Positions 1 to 5,030 of a stretch of DNA of 8,371 nt are shown here, piece after piece. The translations under genes and the position numbers were made by a program. The DNA is from an uncultured Eubacteriales bacterium (GTDB lineage: Bacteria > Bacillota > Clostridia > Oscillospirales > Acutalibacteraceae), in assembly GCA_934489735.1 (NCBI GenBank), contig CAKSSR010000048.1, forward strand, positions 1 through 8,371, read 5' to 3'. The notes beneath the pieces were generated by a model. That model did no database searches and was not told the DNA's origin. It saw only the letters and a list, made by a program, of their open reading frames with translations. Within the stretch, counting starts at the first letter, position 1. Each line of letters opens with the position of its first letter.

Positions 1-69
1 TGCTCTTCTAATTTTCCTTTCATATTGTTTGGCTTTACTTTTTTTTGCCTTCAAAACTCTTTTGGACAT
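1..69 (-). CDS. Unrecognised protein, N-terminal 23 codons only (runs off left edge)
   Basis: An ATG at 67-69 opens a frame that stays open to the window edge. It encodes a very basic N-terminus, MSKRVLKAKKSKAKQYERK followed by IRRA. The start is supported by an AAAGGCGG ribosome binding site at 76-83, six bases from the ATG, and by two sigma-A-like promoters upstream at 97-125 and 184-212. The Lys/Arg-rich start has no hydrophobic stretch, so it is not a signal peptide and the product is probably cytoplasmic. It does not share the N-terminus of the paralogue array and is separated from it by the terminator at 347-388, so it is an independent transcription unit. I do not recognise the family; a nucleic-acid-binding or ribosome-associated role would fit the charge but cannot be claimed. 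Confidence 0.6.
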   Translation of the reverse strand, partial: MSKRVLKAKKSKAKQYERKIRRA

Positions 70-96
70 TCAAATCCGCCTTTCTCTTTCTTTATT

Positions 97-125
97 ATTA
101 TATCAAAAATCTTGATACATTTCAA
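97..125 (-). promoter_or_regulatory. Sigma-A-type promoter P1 of the left-edge gene
   Basis: On the minus strand a TTGAAA -35 box (120-125) is separated by exactly 17 bases from a perfect TATAAT -10 box (97-102). It lies just upstream of the ribosome binding site at 76-83 and the ATG at 67-69, giving a short leader of roughly 20 bases. Confidence 0.75.
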
Positions 126-183
126 TTTAAAATACATTTTGTTTGAGCAATTTTTCTTTCCAATTCCTGCCCACCACATTTTT

Positions 184-212
184 ATTATAACATAGCTTTG
201 CATTATTTACAA
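184..212 (-). promoter_or_regulatory. Sigma-A-type promoter P2 of the left-edge gene
   Basis: A second minus-strand promoter has TTGTAA (207-212), a 17-base spacer and TATAAT (184-189). It is about 87 bases upstream of P1 and in the same direction, so the left-edge gene probably has tandem promoters. The sequence between P1 and P2 contains no convincing gene. Confidence 0.55.
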
Positions 213-346
213 TACTTAATTTATATTTTTACCTATTTATACATAAATTCATGATCATTTAACAAATTTCTTACTTTTCAATGCATATATTATGGCAAAT
301 TTATAATTGAGTCCATCTTGAGGGAGTGTTATCGTAAAGGATTGTC
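213..346. other. AT-rich intergenic stretch with no recognised feature
   Basis: This lies between the terminator of the C-D-E operon and promoter P2. It is strongly AT-rich, with a small palindrome (ATGATCAT, about 251-258). I see no ribosome binding site with a sensible reading frame on either strand and no tRNA or riboswitch-like structure. Binding sites for a regulator of the left-edge gene could lie here but none can be named. Confidence 0.5.
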
Positions 347-388
347 AAAAAAAGCTTCAGATTTATCAATTCTCCGAAGCCTTTTTTT
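347..388 (-). terminator. Intrinsic terminator of the C-D-E operon
   Basis: In the minus-strand transcript GCTTCGG (374-380) pairs with CTGAAGC (354-360), a 7-bp stem with one G-U pair and a 13-base loop. It is followed by a run of seven T (complement of 347-353). A second T run on the plus side (382-388) makes the structure bidirectional in appearance, but the plus-strand stem has an A-C mismatch and no gene reads into it. It lies about 120 bases after the stop codon of gene E. Confidence 0.85.
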
Positions 389-395
389 AATTTTA

Positions 396-506
396 TTATT
401 CATAGCATTCAACAAGTTCAACTACTTTATCCTCTGCTATACCTATTTTCATCAATTTTTTTACTTTTTTCAGTTCTTCCTTCCTAATTTCGAACCAGCT
501 TCTTAA
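396..506 (-). pseudogene. Open 36-codon tail in frame after the stop of gene E (possible coding remnant)
   Basis: Directly after the TAA of gene E (507-509) the same frame stays open for 36 codons and ends in TAA at 396-398, just before the operon terminator. It begins LRSWFEIRKEELKKVKK and ends EDKVVELVECYE. The composition, rich in Lys/Glu with spaced hydrophobic residues like an amphipathic helix, looks like real coding sequence rather than AT-rich spacer. There is no ribosome binding site or convincing start of its own. It may be the former C-terminus of gene E cut off by a nonsense change, or the tail of another gene whose front was lost. It resembles no family I can name with confidence. 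Confidence 0.35.
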
Positions 507-1235
507 TTATTGTTTCTGAATTGGAAATGGCCCTATCATATATCTATTTCTCGTCGTTTTTGGATTTATATATATGATTGGTCTCGATTCAATTTCTGAA
601 TATTCATTATCTTGTTCAAACTCAGGTCTTTGACTTTCTGTCCCCGGATTTACATTAGACTCATCTTCAGGATGTTTTTCTTCTGCTTTTGGATAAGCTG
701 CCCTAATTTTCTCATCTGGCGCCACAAACTCAATATAACTTGACCTATATGCATAACAATTCCGATACATTGGATCTACTTTTATCTCTGGCCTTAGAAA
801 TTCAATAGGTCTAGCTCTATTATTTTTATTCTGATCAAGTTTAGGCATTATCACGGACTTCTGTCCCAATTCTTTACCAACTGCTTGATTTTTTTCGTCT
901 GACTCTTCCTTCAGCTCTAAATTCACCAGTGTCTTTTCTTCTTCTTTCTCTTCTTGCTTATCATCCGGGACAAATTCGTTTCCATTGCCTTGGAGTACAT
1001 CTTCATTTTTCTCTTCAATACCGACATTTTCTGTCCCATGCCTTAAATCTTTATGATTTTTCAAGTTACGCCATAAAATTAGTGATCCAATTGTTATCGC
1101 TGATCCTGCCACGACTATACCAACGCCTCTTTTACTTAACTTTTTACAGTCAAATGCCGATACATTCAAACTTGATAATACCAATACCGTTGATAAACAT
1201 AATGACAATCCCTTTACAAACTTACATTTTTTCAT
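507..1235 (-). CDS. Paralogue E: exported/membrane protein with acidic linker, divergent C-terminus
   Basis: A 242-residue protein. Residues 1-27 form a signal peptide (basic MKKCKFVK, hydrophobic core, cleavage likely after NVSA). A second hydrophobic segment at about 38-56 contains GSAITIGS, the version here of the family motif GSA(I/V)xxGS, followed by WRNLKNHK. Residues 60-125 are a charged linker with Glu/Lys runs. The remainder is rich in Pro, Glu, Tyr and Arg and lacks the NG..DL..FRQ domain of B, C and D, so membership rests on the N-terminus and position. It is the last gene of the C-D-E operon, 12 bases after D. Its AAGGA ribosome binding site touches the stop codon of D, suggesting translational coupling. 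The frame continues open after its stop (396-506), so it may be truncated. Function unknown. Confidence 0.85.
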   Translation of the reverse strand: MKKCKFVKGLSLCLSTVLVLSSLNVSAFDCKKLSKRGVGIVVAGSAITIGSLILWRNLKNHKDLRHGTENVGIEEKNEDVLQGNGNEFVPDDKQEEKEEEKTLVNLELKEESDEKNQAVGKELGQKSVIMPKLDQNKNNRARPIEFLRPEIKVDPMYRNCYAYRSSYIEFVAPDEKIRAAYPKAEEKHPEDESNVNPGTESQRPEFEQDNEYSEIESRPIIYINPKTTRNRYMIGPFPIQKQ

Positions 1236-1247
1236 TTTAAATTTTCC

Positions 1248-2051
1248 TTACACTTGCTCATTAAATAGCTGAGTGAATAGTAATGCTTCCCACGAGTCAT
1301 TTTGATATAAAATATCTTCATCTGTGCAATTATAATTACGATCAATATCAGTCAAACTATCGATATTCCATCTTTTTTTATCATTACTCTCAAAAAAAAC
1401 GTTATCAATCTGTTCCCCGCTATGTCTTTCGTCATCAGATTCCACCTTGCTATCATCTTGAGACATCATAATTCTACCTAATTTATAAAATTTATTTCCT
1501 ATTTTAAAGTAAATCTCTCCGCTTTCTTTTTCCCATCTAAAGCATTCAGAATTCAAATCTGTTCCCCGCATCTTTTCGCCATTAGAAAAGACAAAAAGCT
1601 TATCCTTTTCATCCTTAACTACGTACAGACTTGTAATATCTGCATTCTTGCCCTTACCGGATTTCTCTTCTTTACTAATTTCTTTAACCCCTTTTATTTC
1701 CGATATTTCCATGCAGCTATTTATTTCTTTACCTTGTTGATTCAATTGATTAATCTTAAATTGATTTTCTATTTGGTCATTATCATTTTCTTGATTTATT
1801 TCATTTTTTACAGACAAATTACAATTCGTAGCTAATAATTGTCCATTATTCTGCATATTTCTCTGCAACCTAATATTATCATATAAGAAATACGACCCTG
1901 CCACAATAGCTGAACCAAGCGTTGCTATACTTACATTTTTCTTATTTAATATTTCCTTATAGTTCATTGCCGATGCACCCAAGCAGCTCATAGATGCCAA
2001 TATTCCTGACAGAGACAATAAAAATATCCCTTTTAATTTATTTTTTCTCAT
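1248..2051 (-). CDS. Paralogue D: exported/membrane protein with the family C-terminal domain
   Basis: A 267-residue protein. The signal peptide is at 1-28 (MRKNKLKG start, cleavage after GASA), followed by NYKEILNKKN and a hydrophobic segment at about 41-58 containing GSAIVAGSYFLY. The linker at 60-130 is rich in Asn, Gln, Glu and Lys, less acidic than in B. The shared domain runs from about 138 to 260: FVFSNGEKM, DL, FRWEKESGEIYFKIG, FYKLG, then the C-terminal YQNDSWEALLF motif. FRW replaces the usual (F)RQ. Ribosome binding site spacing is long (AAGG, 12 bases before the ATG). The gene starts 53 bases after C with no hairpin or promoter between, and 12 bases precede E, so it is the middle gene of the C-D-E operon. 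Not a recognised family; the domain has no catalytic signature that I can see. Confidence 0.87.
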   Translation of the reverse strand: MRKNKLKGIFLLSLSGILASMSCLGASAMNYKEILNKKNVSIATLGSAIVAGSYFLYDNIRLQRNMQNNGQLLATNCNLSVKNEINQENDNDQIENQFKINQLNQQGKEINSCMEISEIKGVKEISKEEKSGKGKNADITSLYVVKDEKDKLFVFSNGEKMRGTDLNSECFRWEKESGEIYFKIGNKFYKLGRIMMSQDDSKVESDDERHSGEQIDNVFFESNDKKRWNIDSLTDIDRNYNCTDEDILYQNDSWEALLFTQLFNEQV

Positions 2052-2104
2052 CTTAATTCACAACCTTCAAATATTATTTTCACTTTTTCTTATTTAAAAC
2101 TAAC

Positions 2105-3010
2105 TTATCCCTGCAAATTACCTGTAGCAAATACAAATGCTTTCCATGAATTCTCTCCATACATCATATTTTTTGTTCCAATGCAAACTTTATCTAAATC
2201 TTTCTCATGCCACATATTCCTATCAGTACATACAAAAAGCCAATCATTATTATTTCCTCTACCCTGCTCTTTTTTCTCAACCATATACTTGCCCAATGCA
2301 TAACATTTGTCTTTAAGTTTAAGATAAATCGTTCCATCTTCACCTTGCCTAAGATTTTGGCCTAAATCATTTTCCATCATTTCTTCTCCATTAGAAAAAA
2401 CTAAAACTGGATTTTTTCTATTTTCCCCTTCTCTAATCACATGCAAGCCTGTAATTTCCTCCGTTTCAACTATATTAGCTTTCTCTTTGTCATTAATTTC
2501 TTCAGTTTTTCTTAATTTCACTGAGCTCATATTATTATTTTCTTCTTCGCCTTGCTTACCGATATCAGTAACTTCAAAATTAATAAATGTTTTTCCAGCT
2601 AATAGTGAGTTATTCAATTTACTTTCTACCTCATCTTCTACTTTTTTATCCGTTTCATCTACGCTATCAGTCTCTCCGCCTTTTCCAACGGCTGATTCCC
2701 CATCACTTTCTTCACGTTTATCCTTATCGACCCTCACTTGAATCTCTATTTTTCTATCTACATCAATTCCTCTGTTTATTTCTAATCTCAGGTCATCATC
2801 ATTTTTAGGTCTTTCTTTACTCACTGGCTTAAAATAGTTATATAATAAACATGATCCCGCTACAATTGCTGAACCGAATGCTGCCATACTTATATTTTTC
2901 TTATTCAATATCTTCTTATAGTCCATTGCCGATACATTCAGGCAACTCATTGATACCAATACCGTTGACAGACCCAATGCAAATACTTTTTTTAACTTAT
3001 TTTTCTTCAT
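2105..3010 (-). CDS. Paralogue C: exported/membrane protein with the family C-terminal domain
   Basis: A 301-residue protein. I chose the ATG at 3008-3010, because the upstream region aligns base for base with that of gene B up to this ATG. A TTG three codons upstream (3017-3019) falls inside the ribosome-binding spacer. The signal peptide is at 1-28 (cleavage after NVSA), followed by MDYKKILNKKN and a hydrophobic segment at about 40-60 with GSAIVAGSCLLY. An Asp/Glu/Lys-rich linker covers about 65-165. The shared domain is at about 170-297: INDKEKANI, VLVFSNGEEM, DL, LRQGEDGTIYLK, YALGKY, and near the end YGENSWKAFVFA. The ribosome binding site is weak (AATGGG where B has AAGGGG). First gene of the C-D-E operon, driven by the cassette promoter at 3046-3093. 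Function unknown. Confidence 0.88.
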   Translation of the reverse strand: MKKNKLKKVFALGLSTVLVSMSCLNVSAMDYKKILNKKNISMAAFGSAIVAGSCLLYNYFKPVSKERPKNDDDLRLEINRGIDVDRKIEIQVRVDKDKREESDGESAVGKGGETDSVDETDKKVEDEVESKLNNSLLAGKTFINFEVTDIGKQGEEENNNMSSVKLRKTEEINDKEKANIVETEEITGLHVIREGENRKNPVLVFSNGEEMMENDLGQNLRQGEDGTIYLKLKDKCYALGKYMVEKKEQGRGNNNDWLFVCTDRNMWHEKDLDKVCIGTKNMMYGENSWKAFVFATGNLQG

Positions 3011-3045
3011 GCTTGCCAACCCATTCGATGTATTACTTCAATTCA

Positions 3046-3093
3046 ATTATATCATATCTTAACTCATTACAGGCCATTTTAACAAAATCTTAA
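3046..3093 (-). promoter_or_regulatory. Cassette 1 promoter with phased TTAARA repeats (C-D-E operon)
   Basis: On the minus strand an extended -10, TGATATAAT (TATAAT at 3046-3051), follows three direct repeats: TTAAGA (3088-3093), TTAAAA (3077-3082) and TTAAGA (3057-3062). Their starts are 11 and 20 bases apart, so all would face the same side of the helix. No good -35 box is present at the normal distance, which together with the extended -10 suggests an activator-dependent promoter. The same pattern occurs in the three other cassettes. Confidence 0.65.
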
Positions 3094-3094
3094 C

Positions 3095-3131
3095 AAAAAA
3101 TTTAGCAGAGCCATCCAACCAACAGCTCTGC
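3095..3131 (-). terminator. Cassette 1 hairpin terminator after the toxin-antitoxin unit
   Basis: In the minus-strand transcript GCAGAGC (3125-3131) pairs perfectly with GCTCTGC (3105-3111), with a 13-base loop. The tail that follows is TAAATTTTTT, the best T run of the four copies. It begins about 44 bases after the antitoxin stop. Confidence 0.65.
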
Positions 3132-3174
3132 CTCAAAATATGCCTTTAAAGTTCATCAAAAGTCTTAAACAGTT

Positions 3175-3378
3175 CTAATTCAAAGGTTTACAAGTCTCTT
3201 TCACTTGCTTCTTGACTTCAATGGTTCCTTCAAGTTTTTCTGGACTAGTAACCTCTTCACATTTAGATTTAATCATTTTCCCAATAAGAGCGACTCTAAG
3301 ATTACTTTCTTCTATTTCTTTTGGATCCAAAATCGTATTCATGAAGTCCAAAGCATTCCCACCGATAGCGCTATTCAT
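3175..3378 (-). CDS. Antitoxin of HigA/HTH type, truncated within the helix-turn-helix
   Basis: A 67-residue protein whose residues 15-40 closely follow the N-terminal part of the XRE-type antitoxins that accompany Gp49-like toxins: LDPKEIEESNLRVALIG then KMIKSKCEE, where family members have an EIAES-LRVALIGE-IKARQEKG pattern. SPEKLEG followed by TIEVKKQ aligns with the HTH segment SQKKLEE-LSGVKQ. The protein then stops at PLN, whereas relatives usually run to about 95-110 residues with a complete HTH and a C-terminal helix. A short open piece in another frame just after the stop (TFELELFKTFDEL) could be the displaced C-terminus. The ATG overlaps the toxin stop by 8 bases (ATGAATAG), with a strong GAGAGGAG site 8 bases upstream. 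DNA binding and toxin neutralisation are doubtful in this form, so it may be a decaying antitoxin. Confidence 0.75.
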   Translation of the reverse strand: MNSAIGGNALDFMNTILDPKEIEESNLRVALIGKMIKSKCEEVTSPEKLEGTIEVKKQVKETCKPLN

Positions 3379-3733
3379 ATTGCATGCTCCTCTCTATCAA
3401 ATCTGCCAATTCACGCTTTGCTTTTTCTATTTCCCTTACAGGTGTCTTCCTAGTTTTCTTAGTAAAATGATGTAGTAGTACATAGCTTCCGTTTGCCCAG
3501 CCTACAAAAAGTATTCTATTTCGAAGGGGTCTCAGTTCCCATATGTCTCCCTCAATATGTTTTACATAAGGCTCACCCACTTGAGTTCCGTATTCGCTCA
3601 AAATTTTAATATAATCTCGGATTTTATTCAGCTTTATACGACTATCCTTATCCTTTTTTCTGGCCAATCTTGCTATGTATTTAGCTACCGGTTCATTGCC
3701 ATTTTTATTTCTGTAAAATTGTATTTCATACAT
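3371..3733 (-). CDS. RelE/HigB-like toxin, phage Gp49-like family
   Basis: A 120-residue protein with the full pattern of the Gp49-like/HigB family (PF05973-type) of RelE-superfamily toxins, which are known as ribosome-dependent mRNA endonucleases. Visible landmarks are YEIQFYRN with NEPVAKYIARL at the N-terminus, VGEPYVKHI-EGDIWELRPLRNR at about 52-72, the strand ILFVGWANGSYVLLHHF, and the diagnostic TKKTRKTPVREIEKAKREL at about 91-109. Length is normal and no frameshift is seen. The ribosome binding site is GGAGAG, 12 bases from the ATG, and the ATG follows the promoter at 3760-3788. Toxin-first order with an overlapping antitoxin gene is usual for this type. The pair sits in the paralogue array between genes B and C. 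The toxin looks intact although its antitoxin is short. Confidence 0.92.
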   Translation of the reverse strand: MYEIQFYRNKNGNEPVAKYIARLARKKDKDSRIKLNKIRDYIKILSEYGTQVGEPYVKHIEGDIWELRPLRNRILFVGWANGSYVLLHHFTKKTRKTPVREIEKAKRELADLIERSMQYE

Positions 3734-3759
3734 AATTAATTCTTTCTCTCCATACTTTT

Positions 3760-3788
3760 ATTGTACTCAAGATTAATTAATTCGTCAA
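3760..3788 (-). promoter_or_regulatory. Sigma-A-type promoter of the toxin-antitoxin pair, with palindrome
   Basis: Minus-strand TTGACG (3783-3788), a 17-base spacer and TACAAT (3760-3765). The spacer contains the perfect palindrome ATTAATTAAT, and a second AATTAATT lies at 3733-3740 just before the toxin ATG. Such paired palindromes around a start are typical operator positions for antitoxin autorepression, but their AT-richness makes chance possible. There is a further array-type promoter upstream at 3844-3891. Confidence 0.7.
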
Positions 3789-3843
3789 GTATTTCAAACA
3801 ATCAGTCTCATCCGGTACATTTCTATGATTACTTTCTAATTTA

Positions 3844-3891
3844 ATTATATCACATTTTAGCCTATAATAATCAATCTTAACAAAGTCTTAA
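3844..3891 (-). promoter_or_regulatory. Cassette 2 promoter with phased TTAARA repeats (upstream of toxin-antitoxin)
   Basis: TTAAGA (3886-3891), TTAAGA (3875-3880) and a degenerate CTAAAA (3855-3860) keep the 11- and 20-base spacing. They precede TGATATAAT (TATAAT at 3844-3849). The leader after the -10 resembles the other cassettes for about 20 bases and then diverges. The usual GGAG site and paralogue start are missing, and the toxin promoter follows instead. Confidence 0.6.
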
Positions 3892-3928
3892 TAAAAGTTA
3901 AACAGAGCCATCCAACTAATAGCCCTGC
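3892..3928 (-). terminator. Cassette 2 hairpin terminator after gene B
   Basis: In the minus transcript GCAGGGC (3922-3928) faces GCTCTGT (3902-3908), giving six pairs including one G-U. The tail is TTAACTTTTATT. It begins 10 bases after the stop codon of gene B. The stem is weaker than in copies 1 and 3, so termination may be partial. Confidence 0.5.
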
Positions 3929-3938
3929 CCTTAAAATA

Positions 3939-4892
3939 TTATGACTTTGTTCTAATTTGCCATACTCCTTTGGCAAACAGCAATGCCCTCCACGAATCCT
4001 TTTGATATATTTTATTTTCTTTTTCACTTCTAAGGTTGTTTAAATCTTTCCTATCCCATATCCTACCGTCAACATCTACAAAAAATAAATCTCCTACCAC
4101 TTTATTTTGATAGTCGCACCTATACTGGCCCAACTTATATAATTTGTCTTTCGATTTAAAGTAAACCATTCCATCACCTTTTTTGTCTTGCCTAAAGTGT
4201 TCGTTTAAATTCAAATCCTTTTCCTTTACTTTTTCTCCGTTATGGAAAATTAAAACTGGATCTGCTTCATTTTCCCCTGTTTCAACCATACGTATATCTA
4301 TAATGTCTTCAGCTTCAATTATATTATTCTTATCATTCTCACTAATATCTTGAATTCTTGGAGAATTTACTCGTGCTGTTTTATATATGTATACTTTTTT
4401 GCCTAACTCATTGATATTGGAAGTATCAAAAATATCGAATTTTCTTCCGTCTATTGTTAATTTATCTGTTCGTTCTTCCATACTTGCTGGCTCAACATGT
4501 TCTTCCTTTAGACACTCTTTTAACTCCATCTGCAGATTTTTTTCATCATTTTCATTTGATTCTTCATTTATTTGATCTTTTTCTTCATTTTCAGTTGTTT
4601 TTTCTTCCTCTTCGGCAATTTCTTCTTTATTTTTTTCACTTTTTTCAACTTGATGGTCATTAATTCCCACCAATTGCTCTTCATCTTGTGACTTTTCTGC
4701 ACCCGGCGCTTTAAAATGATTATATAAGAAATACGATCCCAATATAACTGCTGAACCAAGCGCTGCTATGCTTATATTTTTCTTATTCAATACTTTCTTA
4801 TAGTCAATTGCCGATGCATTCAGGCAACTCATTGATACCAATACCGTTGATAAACCTAATGCAATCGCTTTTTCTAACTTATTTCCATTCAT
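3939..4892 (-). CDS. Paralogue B: exported/membrane protein with acidic linker and the family C-terminal domain
   Basis: A 317-residue protein. The signal peptide is at 1-28 (MNGNKLEKAI start, cleavage after NASA), followed by IDYKKVLNKKN and a hydrophobic segment at about 40-60 with GSAVILGSYFLY. Residues 63-145 are a very acidic Glu/Lys/Asn-rich stretch, likely extended or coiled. The shared domain is at about 180-310: ISENDKNNIIEAEDI, VLIFHNGEKV, DL, FRQDKKGDGMVYFK, LYKLGQY, LFFVDVDGRIW, DL, and the C-terminal YQKDSWRALLFA. It is the clearest example of the short form of the family. The ribosome binding site AAGGGG is 9 bases before the ATG. It is a single-gene unit between cassettes 3 and 2. 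The conserved Trp/Gly/Asp pattern suggests a small beta-rich binding domain, but no catalytic residues stand out; function unknown. Confidence 0.88.
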   Translation of the reverse strand: MNGNKLEKAIALGLSTVLVSMSCLNASAIDYKKVLNKKNISIAALGSAVILGSYFLYNHFKAPGAEKSQDEEQLVGINDHQVEKSEKNKEEIAEEEEKTTENEEKDQINEESNENDEKNLQMELKECLKEEHVEPASMEERTDKLTIDGRKFDIFDTSNINELGKKVYIYKTARVNSPRIQDISENDKNNIIEAEDIIDIRMVETGENEADPVLIFHNGEKVKEKDLNLNEHFRQDKKGDGMVYFKSKDKLYKLGQYRCDYQNKVVGDLFFVDVDGRIWDRKDLNNLRSEKENKIYQKDSWRALLFAKGVWQIRTKS

Positions 4893-4927
4893 TTTTATTA
4901 ACCCCTTCGATATATTACTTTAATCTC

Positions 4928-4975
4928 ATCATATCATATTTTAACTTGTAACAGTTAATCTTAACCAAATTTTAA
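4928..4975 (-). promoter_or_regulatory. Cassette 3 promoter with phased TTAARA repeats (gene B)
   Basis: TTAAAA (4970-4975), TTAAGA (4959-4964) and TTAAAA (4939-4944) with 11- and 20-base steps, then TGATATGAT (TATGAT at 4928-4933). The -10 has one change from the consensus found in the other three copies, so this may be the weakest of the four promoters. Confidence 0.6.
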
Positions 4976-4976
4976 T

Positions 4977-5014
4977 AAAAGGTTTGGCAGAGCCATCCAG
5001 CTAATAGCCCTGCC
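4977..5014 (-). terminator. Cassette 3 hairpin terminator after gene A
   Basis: In the minus transcript GGCAGGGC (5007-5014) pairs with GCTCTGCC (4986-4993), an 8-bp stem with one G-U pair. The tail AAACCTTTTATT is only moderately T-rich. It lies 16 bases after the stop of gene A. Confidence 0.55.
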
Positions 5015-5030
5015 TTAAAACATCACTTTA

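Larger units (their letters stand above)
3011..3131 (-). repeat. Intergenic cassette, copy 1
   Basis: One of four similar blocks of about 120 bp. In transcription order it holds hairpin, two TTAARA repeats, third repeat with extended -10, a conserved leader (GAAGTAATACATCGAATGGG), and the start of a paralogue. The closest relative of this leader is copy 3, upstream of gene B. Confidence 0.8.
3826..3928 (-). repeat. Intergenic cassette, copy 2 (shortened)
   Basis: Same hairpin, phased repeats and -10 as the other copies. Similarity ends near 3826, before the ribosome binding site, and the sequence from there to the toxin start is unrelated to the array. Confidence 0.75.
4893..5014 (-). repeat. 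Intergenic cassette, copy 3
   Basis: Complete copy with hairpin, three phased repeats, -10, leader with ATTAAAGTAATATATCGAAGGGG, and the start of gene B. It is very close to copy 4 over its whole length. Confidence 0.8.

Noticed and set aside
51..179. Minus-strand 42-codon frame starting MWWAGIGKK between the two left promoters
   Set aside because: No ribosome binding site, overlaps the better-supported start at 67-69 in another frame, and composition is not convincing.
318..506. Plus-strand open frame of 62 codons with hydrophobic translation
   Set aside because: It runs across the terminator at 347-388 and antisense to the tail after gene E. Phe/Tyr/Leu-rich translation is what AT-rich antisense DNA gives, and no clear ATG start is present.
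929..1240. Plus-strand open frame opposite gene E, and similar ones opposite C, B, A and F
   Set aside because: All are antisense to genes with clear signal peptides, ribosome binding sites and paralogues. Their Ser/Leu/Phe-rich translations come from Lys/Glu-rich codons read backwards.
3017..3019. TTG start of gene C, three codons before the ATG
   Set aside because: Alignment with the leader of gene B places it inside the spacer between ribosome binding site and start; the homologous start is the ATG at 3008-3010.
4568..4759. Minus-strand 63-codon frame inside gene B
   Set aside because: It is the shifted reading of the Lys/Glu-rich linker of B, low in complexity and without a ribosome binding site.
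4808..4892. Lipoprotein signal (conserved Cys in the signal peptide, SMSC or SMGC)
   Set aside because: The residue three before the Cys is Ser, not Leu/Val/Ile as a lipobox needs. A normal signal peptidase I site (AxA or SA type) follows a few residues later, and E lacks the Cys.
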